Assembly: GCF_017809215.1 (NCBI RefSeq) | Contig: NZ_CP065424.1 | Span: 3,380,001-3,444,000 of the forward strand | DNA length: 64,000 bases | Origin: Heyndrickxia oleronia | GTDB taxonomy: Bacteria > Bacillota > Bacilli > Bacillales > Bacillaceae_C | Direction of reading: 5' to 3' | Notes under the pieces: generated by a model | Databases searched by the model: none | Told to the model about the DNA's origin: nothing | The model's input: only the letters and a program-made list of their open reading frames with translations | Program-made: the position numbers and the translations under genes | Shown here: positions 43,695 through 51,675 of the stretch, piece after piece | Layout: each line of letters opens with the position of its first letter | Numbering within the stretch: position 1 is the first letter of the stretch

Positions 43695-44022
43695 CGATTG
43701 GCGTTCCATTGGGCACATCTAAAGTGGGCTGAAGTAAAACTACATCTCCACTTTCAGGAACACCTCCAAGAACAAGGACTTCAGATTTATAACCCGCAAT
43801 TTTACGGGGTGGAAAATTTACAACTGCCACCACCTGGTTTCCGATCAATGCTTCTGGCGTATAACGTTTGGTAATCTGAGCACTCGATCGTTTAATACCA
43901 ATTTCTTCACCGAAATCAATTTCCATTTTAATTGCAGGAATTTTTGCTTCTGGGAAATGTACTGCTTTGATTACTGTTCCAATTCGTAAATCCAACTTCA
44001 GAAAGTCATAAATTGTTGCCAT
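43690..44022 (-). CDS. csaA: CsaA, tRNA-binding-domain protein
   Basis: A 110-residue protein consisting of one OB-fold tRNA-binding (EMAP/ARC1-type) domain: [56 protein letters not shown]. CsaA is reported to bind exported proteins as a chaperone and to bind tRNA in structures. ATG 44022 follows AGGAGTGA; the in-frame ATG 24 bases earlier does not. Full-length dimeric type. Confidence 0.92.
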   Translation of the reverse strand: MATIYDFLKLDLRIGTVIKAVHFPEAKIPAIKMEIDFGEEIGIKRSSAQITKRYTPEALIGNQVVAVVNFPPRKIAGYKSEVLVLGGVPESGDVVLLQPTLDVPNGTPIA

Positions 44023-44053
44023 ATGTTCACTCCTATATTCAATCATCCTTCAT

Positions 44054-44287
44054 CTATATATATTCGTTAATAAATCTTCCTTTTCCTGTTAGTTCTGGAT
44101 ACGATTTTTTCTTAATGTTTGGAATTTCATACACATATTTTTTTTTATTAAAAATTATTTCATCATTATAGTAAGGTGGATTCATAATTTTAGAGGTTTT
44201 CATTAGCTTGTATGGCTCATTTTGTTTAATCATTCGCAGATGGTATTGATGATATTGCGGATTTTCAACATTTAAACGATAACCCAT
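44054..44287 (-). CDS. Tyr/Asn-rich hypothetical protein, 77 aa
   Basis: MGYRLNVENPQYHQYHLRMI, then a basic Lys/Tyr-rich middle. AGGAGGG is 7 bases before the ATG. No motif is recognised. It lies behind csaA on the same strand, and between csaA and spoVIF it may be a sporulation gene; inference only. Confidence 0.6.
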   Translation of the reverse strand: MGYRLNVENPQYHQYHLRMIKQNEPYKLMKTSKIMNPPYYNDEIIFNKKKYVYEIPNIKKKSYPELTGKGRFINEYI

Positions 44288-44433
44288 ATCGTTCCCTCCT
44301 TTTTTCCACTTTTTCCTTTAATCATACCCATTTAAAATGATTTCAAACATATGTATGGGGCTATCCCACACTACATATCTAAACCAATCCGTTTTAGATA
44401 TAGTTTTTTGTGAAGACACCCCTCTAATATAAA

Positions 44434-44691
44434 CTACTTCTTACTGTTTAACATTTTGGAAATCGTGTTCATATCCAACTTCTTTCCATCATTTACAATA
44501 GATTGAACCATCTTGTCTTCAAGTTCCTTAGAAACTGGCTTATTGGCAATTTGGGAAACTCGTTTAATGATTCCACGTACCGTATTTTCATCCTTAAAGT
44601 TCGCATTTTGCAGAGAATTAGCCAATTCAAAAATATCATTCATATTTACACCTGTTTTTTTCTCAATGCTTTTAAAGAAATTATTTTCCAT
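44434..44691 (-). CDS. spoVIF: Stage VI sporulation protein F
   Basis: An 85-residue helical protein (MENNFFKSIEKKTGVNMNDI, ELANSLQNANFKDENTVRGI, KPVSKELEDKMVQSIVNDGK) closely matching SpoVIF (YjcC). SpoVIF acts in the mother cell in late coat assembly, supporting GerE-dependent gene expression. AGGGAGGG lies ~10 bases upstream. The yjc neighbourhood agrees with B. subtilis. Confidence 0.9.
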   Translation of the reverse strand: MENNFFKSIEKKTGVNMNDIFELANSLQNANFKDENTVRGIIKRVSQIANKPVSKELEDKMVQSIVNDGKKLDMNTISKMLNSKK

Positions 44692-44817
44692 GTTTTCTCT
44701 CGCCCTCCCTTTCCAACTACATTATGTTATGAAGGGAGAACATAAAAGGTGAAAGCATTTGCGGACAAGAAAGTAAGATGATACCAATATCATAATAGGT
44801 TATATGTATAAAAATAA

Positions 44818-44996
44818 CTGTTTTCGAATAGTTTGTTGTTTTTATAAAGGCGCTAGCCGGCGTTAACACAAAAAATTTTTTCGAGATTCTTAATGGAGTT
44901 TGCAGCAATTTTCTCAGTGAGAGGTCTATCGGTCTTCAGCCGATCGTTATTAGTTAAAACTTTACTTTTATAATAACAATGTTTGAGAAAAGAGCT
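44818..44996 (+). repeat. Dispersed ~185 bp intergenic repeat, copy C
   Basis: Homologous to 25837-26023 (same direction) and 5868-6052 (inverted). It includes GCTAGCCGGCG in the middle, a GCAGCAATTTTCTCA block and the right end AACAATGTTTGAGAAAAGAG. Flanked by spoVIF and a YjcZ-type gene. Confidence 0.7.
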
Positions 44997-44999
44997 TAA

Positions 45000-45038
45000 A
45001 AAAATGGATGAAGTAAAACTTTTCGTTTCACTTCATCC
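45000..45038 (-). terminator. Terminator of the YjcZ-like gene
   Basis: GGATGAAGTGAAAC / GTTTTACTTCATCC form a stem, followed on the minus strand by ATTTTTTT, next to the gene's stop. Confidence 0.8.
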
Positions 45039-45048
45039 TCATTCCAGC

Positions 45049-45198
45049 ATTACATTAACAAAAGCTTGCTCCTACAATAATTAAAAGGATAAATAAAACA
45101 ACAATTAACACAAACGTGCTGCCGCCTCTAAATCCTCCATATCCATAACCACCGTATCCACAACTATTTACACAACCATATCCGCCGTATCCAAACAT
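45049..45198 (-). CDS. YjcZ-family sporulation protein, 49 aa
   Basis: A Gly/Tyr-rich head ([20 protein letters not shown]) and a C-terminal membrane helix ([18 protein letters not shown]), the classic YjcZ layout. These proteins are made late in sporulation and are found in spore coats. GAGGTGA precedes the ATG and a SigK-type promoter lies 33 bases upstream. Too short for many gene finders. Confidence 0.88.
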
Positions 45199-45230
45199 TG
45201 ACTGTTCACCTCACTTTCTATTCTCATCAA

Positions 45231-45258
45231 TAGAATATGTTAGGCAAAGGTAATGTGT
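45231..45258 (-). promoter_or_regulatory. Candidate SigK promoter of the YjcZ-like gene
   Basis: On the minus strand AC - 17 bases - CATATTCTA matches the SigK consensus (AC, 16-17, CATANNNTA) with the -10 at 45239-45231, 33 bases before the start codon. Confidence 0.6.
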
Positions 45259-45320
45259 ATGGGCGCCGGAAAAAAACTGCCCTGTGAATTTGTGGAAAGA
45301 TAAATAAGAATGTTAGAGTA

Positions 45321-45677
45321 CTACCCTTTAGGCTTAAAAATTAATGCACCTATAAATCCAAAGATAATAGCAGCAGAAATACCAGATGAAGTGACCTCGA
45401 ACATTCCTGTTAAGACACCAACAATTCCATGTTTATCTGCTTCATTCATTGCCCCTTCAACGAGAGAATTACCAAAACTAGTAATTGGTATCGTTGCTCC
45501 GGCACCAGCAAAGTCAATTAGTGGTTCATATAATCCTAATCCTGATAAAATAGCTCCTATAACTACTAAAAGACTTAATGTATGGCCTGGTGTTAATTTT
45601 GCTACATCAAAAAGTAATTGGCCAATTAAGCAAATGATTCCTCCAATGATAAATGCCCAAAAAAACATTGCTAACAT
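45321..45677 (-). CDS. spoVAE: Stage V sporulation protein AE
   Basis: A 118-residue inner-spore-membrane protein with about four TM segments and the conserved [19 protein letters not shown] motif. SpoVA proteins form the channel that takes up dipicolinic acid into the forespore and releases it at germination. ATG 45677 follows AAGGGTGG. It is the last gene of a four-gene set; a separate spoVAEa gene does not follow. Confidence 0.92.
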   Translation of the reverse strand: MLAMFFWAFIIGGIICLIGQLLFDVAKLTPGHTLSLLVVIGAILSGLGLYEPLIDFAGAGATIPITSFGNSLVEGAMNEADKHGIVGVLTGMFEVTSSGISAAIIFGFIGALIFKPKG

Positions 45678-45706
45678 TTTTATTCCACCCTTCCGTTGCA
45701 ATCGAT

Positions 45707-46723
45707 TTACATGTATTCTATTGATACCGCGTGTGCGATACATGGAATCGTCTCATTTTGTTGAAACGATAATGGAGATAATAATGCACCTGTAGCAACA
45801 ACTAGTATCCTTTTATATACGCCTTTTCTCATTTGATTTAATAAGTGCCCATATAAAACAGTAGCCGAACAGCCTGGACCACTTGCTCCAGCTAAAACAG
45901 GCTGATTTTTATTATAAATGAGCAACCCACAATCATTAAAAAAACTTTCATCAATAGGAAGTCCTTTTTGCTGAAATAAATCTAATGCAATATTGCGCCC
46001 AATCGTTGCTAAATCACCTGTAATGATTAAATCATAAAATTGAGGCTCAATATTAAGGTCTTGTAAATGTCTTTCAATTGTATCTACAGCTGCTGGAGCC
46101 ATTGCTCCCCCCATATTAAAAGGATCAGAAATTCCCATATCAATTACTTTTCCAATCGTTGCTGAAGTTATCCGAGGATGAGGCTTCTGAAGATTTTCAC
46201 CCGAAGCAACTAAAGCAAAGCCAGCTCCAGTAACAGTCCATTGAGCAGTAGGAGGCTTTTGGCCACCATACTCTGTTGGATAACGGAATTGTTTTTCAGC
46301 AGAAGCATTATGACTAGATGCACCTGTAATTATCTTATCTGCCCCCTTATAATTAATGAGAAACGCAGATAATGCTAAACCCTCCATAGAGGTTGCACAC
46401 GCACTAAATAAACCAAGATTAGGAATTTGATTTGTTCGTGCTGCAAAGCTTGAAGGTGTAATTTGATTGATTAAATCACCAGCTAAGAAAAATCGGATTT
46501 CTTCTTCCTTTATACCAATTTTTTTTAAGAGTACTTCAACCGCATCTTCTATGAGAACTTTTTGAGCTTTTTCATATGAATCCTGTCCCATCCAAAGATC
46601 ATCATGAAATTTATCAAAATCCTCTGCAATATTTCCATTCTTTTCAAACGGCCCTCCAACCACTCCGGTTGAAATGATAGCAGGATGCTGTTCAAACACC
46701 CATGTTTGTGATCCTTTTAACAT
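45707..46723 (-). CDS. spoVAD: Stage V sporulation protein AD
   Basis: A 338-residue thiolase-fold protein that binds dipicolinic acid within the SpoVA channel. [20 protein letters not shown] corresponds to the thiolase-like active-site region, and [20 protein letters not shown] to the C-terminal motif. The start overlaps the spoVAC stop (TAATG) with GGGGGGA upstream. Intact. Confidence 0.95.
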   Translation of the reverse strand: MLKGSQTWVFEQHPAIISTGVVGGPFEKNGNIAEDFDKFHDDLWMGQDSYEKAQKVLIEDAVEVLLKKIGIKEEEIRFFLAGDLINQITPSSFAARTNQIPNLGLFSACATSMEGLALSAFLINYKGADKIITGASSHNASAEKQFRYPTEYGGQKPPTAQWTVTGAGFALVASGENLQKPHPRITSATIGKVIDMGISDPFNMGGAMAPAAVDTIERHLQDLNIEPQFYDLIITGDLATIGRNIALDLFQQKGLPIDESFFNDCGLLIYNKNQPVLAGASGPGCSATVLYGHLLNQMRKGVYKRILVVATGALLSPLSFQQNETIPCIAHAVSIEYM

Positions 46724-47199
46724 TAGAATCCCCCCCATTGTATGAGGATGGTTTTAATTAATGCAATCACGAAAGCGGAAAACACACCAAATACGATAAC
46801 AGAACCTGCTAATTTAAAGATATTTCCACCTACACCTAAAACATACCCCTCCGTTTGATGCTCGATTGCCGATGATATAACTGCATTTCCAAAACCAGTG
46901 ACTGGAACGGCACTTCCTGCTCCTGCAAATTGGCCTAATCGGTCATAAACACCAAATCCAGTTAACAGCATTGCAAAGAATACCATGGTTGCAACAGTTG
47001 GATTTCCTGCCGTCTGTTCTGTAAAATTAAAAAAGTAAATATAAAAATATGTAACAGCCTGTCCAATCACACAGATTAACCCTCCAATCAAAAAGGCACG
47101 AATACAGTTCTGTAATAAAGGCCGCTTTATTTCGTGCTTCTTTTCAATTTTGTCATATTTAATTTGTTCTGGAGTTTTTGTTTTATTTTTATTTGCCAT
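46723..47199 (-). CDS. spoVAC: Stage V sporulation protein AC
   Basis: A 158-residue protein with a basic N-terminus (~30 residues) and four TM segments. The LGQFAGAGSAVPVTGFGNAV motif is shared with SpoVAE. SpoVAC is thought to be the mechanosensitive channel subunit. ATG 47199 follows GGGGTG. It is coupled to spoVAD by a one-base overlap. Confidence 0.95.
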   Translation of the reverse strand: MANKNKTKTPEQIKYDKIEKKHEIKRPLLQNCIRAFLIGGLICVIGQAVTYFYIYFFNFTEQTAGNPTVATMVFFAMLLTGFGVYDRLGQFAGAGSAVPVTGFGNAVISSAIEHQTEGYVLGVGGNIFKLAGSVIVFGVFSAFVIALIKTILIQWGGF

Positions 47200-47210
47200 T
47201 TGACACACCC

Positions 47211-47687
47211 CTATGTTAATTCTTCTGTTAGCTTAATAATTTCTTTAAACCTTTTATTCGCTTCTTCATTAGAAATGGTTTGATCTTTTACCGCTTCTTT
47301 AAGTCTTACAGATTCAAGGAATATTTTATAATCACTCGAAACAATAAATTTTTTTCCCGGAAATTTAGCTTCCAATTGCTTCTTTAAATCTTTCTCGACT
47401 TTTTTCATTTTGAAACGATAGAAGTGTCGCACTTTATATGCAACCAAAATCTGTTTCTTTCCTTCGATTACAGCAACATCATATATCGTTTGATTGTTTA
47501 ATACAGTCTGTTTTACTTCTTCAGAGAGCGATTCCTTATTTGTTTTTGTGTCAATATCAATTGGTGCTGGTTGTGTTGTTTTCATAAGGGCCAGCTTGCT
47601 CTCTTTGCTATCCTTCTGCTGATCACAGCCTATTAAATTAAATGCAAAAAAAATTGTAATGGTCAGTACTAATCCCTGTTTTCTCAT
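47211..47687 (-). CDS. YhcN/YlaJ-family sporulation lipoprotein
   Basis: A 158-residue secreted lipoprotein. Signal peptide residues 1-20 end in the lipobox NLIGC (Cys21 lipidated). The mature part has a two-stranded/helical domain (TIYDVAVIEGKKQILVAYKV) and a Lys/Glu-rich tail, as in YhcN/YlaJ spore lipoproteins. It starts the spoVAC-AD-AE transcript, the order seen in accessory spoVA2-type operons. GAGGGG precedes the ATG. Confidence 0.85.
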   Translation of the reverse strand: MRKQGLVLTITIFFAFNLIGCDQQKDSKESKLALMKTTQPAPIDIDTKTNKESLSEEVKQTVLNNQTIYDVAVIEGKKQILVAYKVRHFYRFKMKKVEKDLKKQLEAKFPGKKFIVSSDYKIFLESVRLKEAVKDQTISNEEANKRFKEIIKLTEELT

Positions 47688-47802
47688 TCATTATTCCCCT
47701 CAAGTAAAATTCAAAAAGTTATTCATTATTTTTAACTAAAATGGTCAAATTATGTTCATTCATAATGAGGAAAATATAGGTAGTGTCATATTATCTTTTA
47801 AT

Positions 47803-47838
47803 GCAAAAAAATAACAGGCCCGTTAGCCTGTTATTTTC
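47803..47838 (-). terminator. Terminator of the 39-aa gene
   Basis: AATAACAGGC and GGGCCTGTTATT pair around TAAC, followed on the minus strand by a T-run. It overlaps the stop codon. Confidence 0.85.
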
Positions 47839-47950
47839 CCTTTTTTTTCCCACAGCCACATCCGCTTTTTTTAATCCAGGTTCCAGTTGAGACATTCGTA
47901 TTTTTTACGCTAGATGGTAAAACAGGAAGTTTTGAACTTAATTTTTTCAA
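47831..47950 (-). CDS. 39-aa CGCG-motif small protein
   Basis: TTG start 9 bases after AAAGGA. The product MKKLSSKLPVLPSSVKNTNV ends in KKSGCGCGKKKGK. The Cys-Gly pair in a basic tail suggests a cross-linkable coat component or metal site. Located between spoVA and coat genes; probably a spore protein, by context only. Confidence 0.55.
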   Translation of the reverse strand: MKKLSSKLPVLPSSVKNTNVSTGTWIKKSGCGCGKKKGK

Positions 47951-48022
47951 TTTTATTCATCCTTTCTAAAAATGAATCATTGTATATGTTTATCTTATGT
48001 TATTGACTATGACCTGTTCACG

Positions 48023-48379
48023 TCACTTGTCTATAATCATTGAAATAATTGATTCAATGATTCCAGCTAACCCAGCTACAGCTAATATGATGATTAATGG
48101 TTCTGCAGCTTGTGGAAAAAACCACCATAATCCATATAAAATCAACGTGCACCATATACCACTACACCAATAACAACTTAATAATTCACCTACCCATGAC
48201 CTCAAGCCAGTTCCTTTGATTTTTATGTAAGTATCAATATTACCTTCATCATCAGATATCTCAATTTCCTCATGAAATGGTTTACGGATAAAAGATGTTA
48301 TTTTATCAAAAACAATTAGCCGCGTTAAACGAAAACTAGCTAAACCAAACACAAAAAATAAAAGCCAAGACTGAACCAT
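48023..48379 (-). CDS. yjcA: YjcA-like DUF1360 sporulation membrane protein
   Basis: A 118-residue protein with N-terminal TM (~3-20, FGLASFRLTRLIVFDKI is typical of DUF1360), a soluble acidic middle, the LLSCYWCSGIWCTLILYGLW CxxC-containing segment, and a C-terminal TM. B. subtilis YjcA is made in sporulation. ATG 48379 is chosen behind AAAGGGGAAG. Neighbours (spoVIF, cotZ, cotO) agree with the B. subtilis map. Confidence 0.82.
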   Translation of the reverse strand: MVQSWLLFFVFGLASFRLTRLIVFDKITSFIRKPFHEEIEISDDEGNIDTYIKIKGTGLRSWVGELLSCYWCSGIWCTLILYGLWWFFPQAAEPLIIILAVAGLAGIIESIISMIIDK

Positions 48380-48624
48380 AAACATCTTCCCCTTTAAGCA
48401 AACATTCATATGATATAAATGTTCAAAAAGAATAGGTAACCTCCTACTTCAACTAGGCAATAGTCTAGTAAAAGAAAGAGGTTATAAGAAAGGATTGATA
48501 TATAGGTGAATAACCCTATGCCTATTTTTCAAAAAAAGCGAGGACATTCGTAACAAAATCAGGTCAATTTCAATATTCTATTAATGTGATGTACATTACA
48601 AAAACCAAAGGAGTTGAATTATCA

Positions 48625-49128
48625 ATGGGTTGCAAAAATCACGATGATCATACAAATTGTGTATGCGATGTTGTAAACTTCATAAATGATTTACAAGATG
48701 CTGTAGAAGAAGATGAAAATAATTGCCCAACAAATTGTTTAAATCCTGTACTAGGTGCTAATTCCCATAAAAAACATCATCATCGAAAAAATACAAGACC
48801 TTTTATTCTTTACACAGAAGATGGTCCATTTGAAGCCTTCTTCAAGCCTACAGATGGAGGATGTCATGATTGCCCATGCGAGAAGGACGGTAAAAAAATT
48901 CATGACAAAATTGATTTCTTCTGTAAATCGATTTTCTTTAGAGTAGAAAACGTTGAAGGTTGCTGCGCCGTATTACGTGTATTAGAACCTGAATGTACAA
49001 CTAGCCCTTGCCCTCAAATTGATCGCCCTGAAGAAAATTTACATCTTTCAGATTCTTGTATTACAGTAGACTTAAGAAACTTCATCGCAATTCAATGCTT
49101 AGATGACATTCATTTACCAAACTGCTAA
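48625..49128 (+). CDS. cotZ: Spore coat/exosporium protein CotZ/CotY/ExsY
   Basis: A 167-residue cysteine-rich protein (about 16 Cys) beginning MGCKNHDDHTNCVCDVVNFI, with PFILYTEDGPFEAFFK and FFRVENVEGCCAVLRVL, all typical of CotZ/ExsY. In B. subtilis CotY/CotZ build the spore crust; in B. cereus ExsY/CotY form the crystalline basal layer of the exosporium. This is the probable scaffold that anchors the collagen-like filaments encoded downstream. ATG 48625 follows AAAGGAG. Confidence 0.92.
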   Translation: MGCKNHDDHTNCVCDVVNFINDLQDAVEEDENNCPTNCLNPVLGANSHKKHHHRKNTRPFILYTEDGPFEAFFKPTDGGCHDCPCEKDGKKIHDKIDFFCKSIFFRVENVEGCCAVLRVLEPECTTSPCPQIDRPEENLHLSDSCITVDLRNFIAIQCLDDIHLPNC

Positions 49129-49198
49129 CAGGAAAGATCATAAAAAAATGGTTGGTTCAAATTTATCGTCCCCTCAAACGAAAAATGACCATTACCTG

Positions 49199-49235
49199 GA
49201 AAGTCGATAAGAAAGATCTTATCGACTTTTCCTTT
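49199..49235 (+). terminator. Terminator between cotZ and cotO
   Basis: AAGTCGATAAG and CTTATCGACTT form a perfect 11-bp stem with a T-rich tail between the convergent stops. Confidence 0.85.
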
Positions 49236-49839
49236 AATTTGTAGCAATTTTAATATCTAAAATATCGCTCATATTGATTTCAATAGGTCTTTCTCCCATT
49301 TTTAATTGGTCTAACTGTACTATCCCATTATTAAAGCTTAATACAACCCCTGTAAAATTCACAGACTCTGTTCTAATTTCAACGGTTAAATTAGGCAAAT
49401 AACGTGGTTTATTAATTAAAAAATATAATTTTTCACCAATCTCCATTGATCTAAAAGATTTTCTACGAAATCCAGATTCAAATAATAGATGATTAGAGAT
49501 TTCTTCTTGAAAAGAATCTTCCTCTTGCTCCTGATTCAATTCAGTTATGATTTCTTCAGGATTTGTTTCAGTAACGGTCTCTGACATGATCAAAGAGGAA
49601 CTTTCACTATTAATTTGATCTTCTGAAGGAACTTCGATTTCAACTTCTTTTTGTAATTGTACAGTTTCTACAATAGGTTCATTTTCCATACTATCTTCTA
49701 TTTCTTCCACATGTTTATCATTGGATACCTTACTTATATATGTCTTTTGCATATCGACTGGAATGGACTGCGAATTTGGCTGGATAATATATAGGAGAGG
49801 TTTTCTTTCTTCAAAATGTTTTTTACGAATACTCAACAT
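49234..49839 (-). CDS. cotO: CotO-like spore coat protein
   Basis: A 201-residue protein. A basic N-terminus with PLLYIIQPNSQ leads to a long Glu-rich disordered middle (~40-125), then a C-terminal domain starting FRRKSFRSMEIGEKLYFLIN and containing FTGVVLSFNNGIVQL, as in the CotO (YjbX) family. CotO links outer coat/crust assembly and, in B. cereus, exosporium encasement. GGAGGAG precedes the ATG. The neighbouring cotZ supports the call. Confidence 0.75.
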   Translation of the reverse strand: MLSIRKKHFEERKPLLYIIQPNSQSIPVDMQKTYISKVSNDKHVEEIEDSMENEPIVETVQLQKEVEIEVPSEDQINSESSSLIMSETVTETNPEEIITELNQEQEEDSFQEEISNHLLFESGFRRKSFRSMEIGEKLYFLINKPRYLPNLTVEIRTESVNFTGVVLSFNNGIVQLDQLKMGERPIEINMSDILDIKIATN

Positions 49840-49965
49840 GGCTCCTCCGTTCTATAGTAAGTATTACGTATTATGTGTATGCATTAGAATTGGGGAAGGT
49901 GCCTAGATAGGTTACTATAATGTATATGAATGACTATTTTTTATCATTACATATTTTGTAATTAA

Positions 49966-50007
49966 GGCTGTCTTATCAGAACTAACACATTCTTTTATAA
50001 GACAGCC
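49966..50007 (-). terminator. Terminator of the three-gene unknown operon
   Basis: GGCTGTCTTAT and ATAAGACAGCC form a perfect 11-bp stem just after the stop at 50017. Confidence 0.8.
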
Positions 50008-50016
50008 CCCAGGAAT

Positions 50017-50361
50017 TTAATATTGATTTATATTTCTAACTGCATCCAAAAATGCATCGCGGTATTTCTGCTGTTCAATGATTACTGCTTGTAGAGTAGA
50101 CAATAGGGATTGATTTAATACTCTAGATTCTTCCTTATCGTCCAAAGAATTTAAGAGGAACGTATACACAAGCATTAAGGTTGAGTAGTTATCAACGTAT
50201 GTTAGATTTAACGCATGACCGCCTCTACCCCCTTGTGCATGTGAATGAACAGTTGGTGTAGCCCCTTCCAATCCTTCTGCCAAATTAGCTGCAACATCTC
50301 CTGGCAAACCTAAATCGATTAATTTTTCCTTCATTAATTCTACACTATTTATTTCACTCAT
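50017..50361 (-). CDS. Unknown 114-aa protein, third gene of spore-linked operon
   Basis: MSEINSVELMKEKLIDLGLP, a Gly/His-rich loop (SHAQGGRGGHALNL), then a helical half. The Gly-His turn between two helical parts is unusual. ATG 50361 follows AAAGGAGGAG. The stop is followed by a strong terminator, so this closes the operon that starts at 51339. No family recognised; spore surface role inferred from context. Confidence 0.6.
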   Translation of the reverse strand: MSEINSVELMKEKLIDLGLPGDVAANLAEGLEGATPTVHSHAQGGRGGHALNLTYVDNYSTLMLVYTFLLNSLDDKEESRVLNQSLLSTLQAVIIEQQKYRDAFLDAVRNINQY

Positions 50362-50405
50362 TCGTACCACTCCTCCTTTCTTATGAACGTCTAAGGAAAA
50401 AATAT

Positions 50406-50876
50406 TTAAATTACATCAATTCCATCATTATCAATCGCTTTATTTTCATTTTCACTAAAGTTTTCATTTTCACTAAAGTTGCCATTTAAATTTCCATTTA
50501 AGTTATCATTAAAATTGTCATTTAATAGCCCGTTTAAGTTTCCATTTAAGCTTCCATCTAAGAAGCTAATTGGTGTATTAACTGTATTCGTTGTAATGGC
50601 ACCACCTAAGCCACCATTCGCACCAGCAGCAATAGCTGAACTATTAGCTAAAATGCTGAAATTTGTGCCTGCTGTAGCAATTGCAGGTCCTCCATTACCT
50701 CCAGTTGAGCGTAAATCTCCATAACTAACCCCTTGTAATTTAACTACATCATTGCCATTTCCATTACCGTTTCCTTTACCATCATTTTCACGATTATTTT
50801 TATCATGTTGATGATCACTAGAGTGACCAGTTGAATCACAATTATAAATTCTATAAGGCTTTGTTTTTACCGACAT
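50406..50876 (-). CDS. Unknown Gly/Asn-rich repeat protein, second gene of operon
   Basis: A ~156-residue low-complexity protein. After MSVKTKPYRIYNCD comes a GNGNGNGND tract and a Gly/Ala-rich hydrophobic core (GGNGGPAIATAG, IAAGANGGLGGA). A C-terminal run of short LNGN/NDN repeats and a doubled FSENEN follow. ATG 50876 is chosen for the strong AGGAGGTGAAAGG site. The frame also extends to 50972 (NCPALNADTMNLREHRLWYQ) without a site. The composition resembles structural or adhesive surface proteins. Confidence 0.6.
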   Translation of the reverse strand: MSVKTKPYRIYNCDSTGHSSDHQHDKNNRENDGKGNGNGNGNDVVKLQGVSYGDLRSTGGNGGPAIATAGTNFSILANSSAIAAGANGGLGGAITTNTVNTPISFLDGSLNGNLNGLLNDNFNDNLNGNLNGNFSENENFSENENKAIDNDGIDVI

Positions 50877-50961
50877 TCCTTTCACCTCCTGTCCTTGATA
50901 CCATAGTCTATGTTCTCTTAAATTCATTGTATCCGCATTTAACGCAGGACAATTGTTGGTT

Positions 50962-51339
50962 TTATTCGTCATTCATGAGGTTCGATAAATCAAACTCAAC
51001 AATTTTTTTCTTATTTAATAGAAGTTGAATTTTACCTTCATCATTTGCTGCTTCTAATGAAGGAAGTTTCTCCTTCCATTTGACTGGATCTATATTCGCT
51101 AATTGGTTGGGCAGTTGATGCATCATGTTAAATAAATTTGTTTGCGGCAAACTGCCATTCACATTTATATCACTTAACACAGTTGCTAAGGTTTTATTCA
51201 TAGTTTCCATGGTTCTTTCTAAATTACTTGTAATTGAGTTCAATAATTGTTTGACTTGCTCGTTATCAAGTTCGGTTAATTGCTCTCCATTGACATTAAC
51301 TTGAACATCGCCATCCGTCCCTTTTCTTTCTTCCGCCAT
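50962..51339 (-). CDS. Unknown 125-aa acidic protein, first gene of operon
   Basis: MAEERKGTDGDVQVNVNGEQ, then helical segments (NEQVKQLLNSITSNLERTME) and a C-terminal KKKIVEFDLSNLMNDE. AAGGAGGTGAT precedes the ATG. It heads a minus-strand set of three unrecognised genes diverging from the collagen/glycan locus. No domain recognised. Confidence 0.6.
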   Translation of the reverse strand: MAEERKGTDGDVQVNVNGEQLTELDNEQVKQLLNSITSNLERTMETMNKTLATVLSDINVNGSLPQTNLFNMMHQLPNQLANIDPVKWKEKLPSLEAANDEGKIQLLLNKKKIVEFDLSNLMNDE

Positions 51340-51675
51340 TAACCATCACCTCCTTATCTTCTACTTATAGGGTATTACACATTTACACAATCTGTTTCCG
51401 CCAATAGAGGAGTGCATTCGCATATTTTTAGTAGTTTGTAAGTGAATTTGCCTATTAAACTTTTATTCTGGGTTCAAAAACTAATACAGACAAAGAAAGA
51501 TTCCACGTTAAGTTCGTTCTATTAAAAATAGTTATTTGTTCTAAAAATGGTTATTCTTCAACTCTTACGTATTATATAAATTAACCAAATATTCTAAGAG
51601 ATTTCTAAAAAGTATGCGGTTTCCTTATTTCACCTTTCATCTAATTGAATATAGTGTATGGGAAGGAGAGATATT
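51340..51675. other. Divergent promoter region between unknown operon and glycosyltransferase
   Basis: 336 bases without a gene. Both flanking genes are probably expressed in the mother cell late in sporulation, so SigE/SigK promoters are expected, but no exact consensus was found by eye. Confidence 0.3.
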
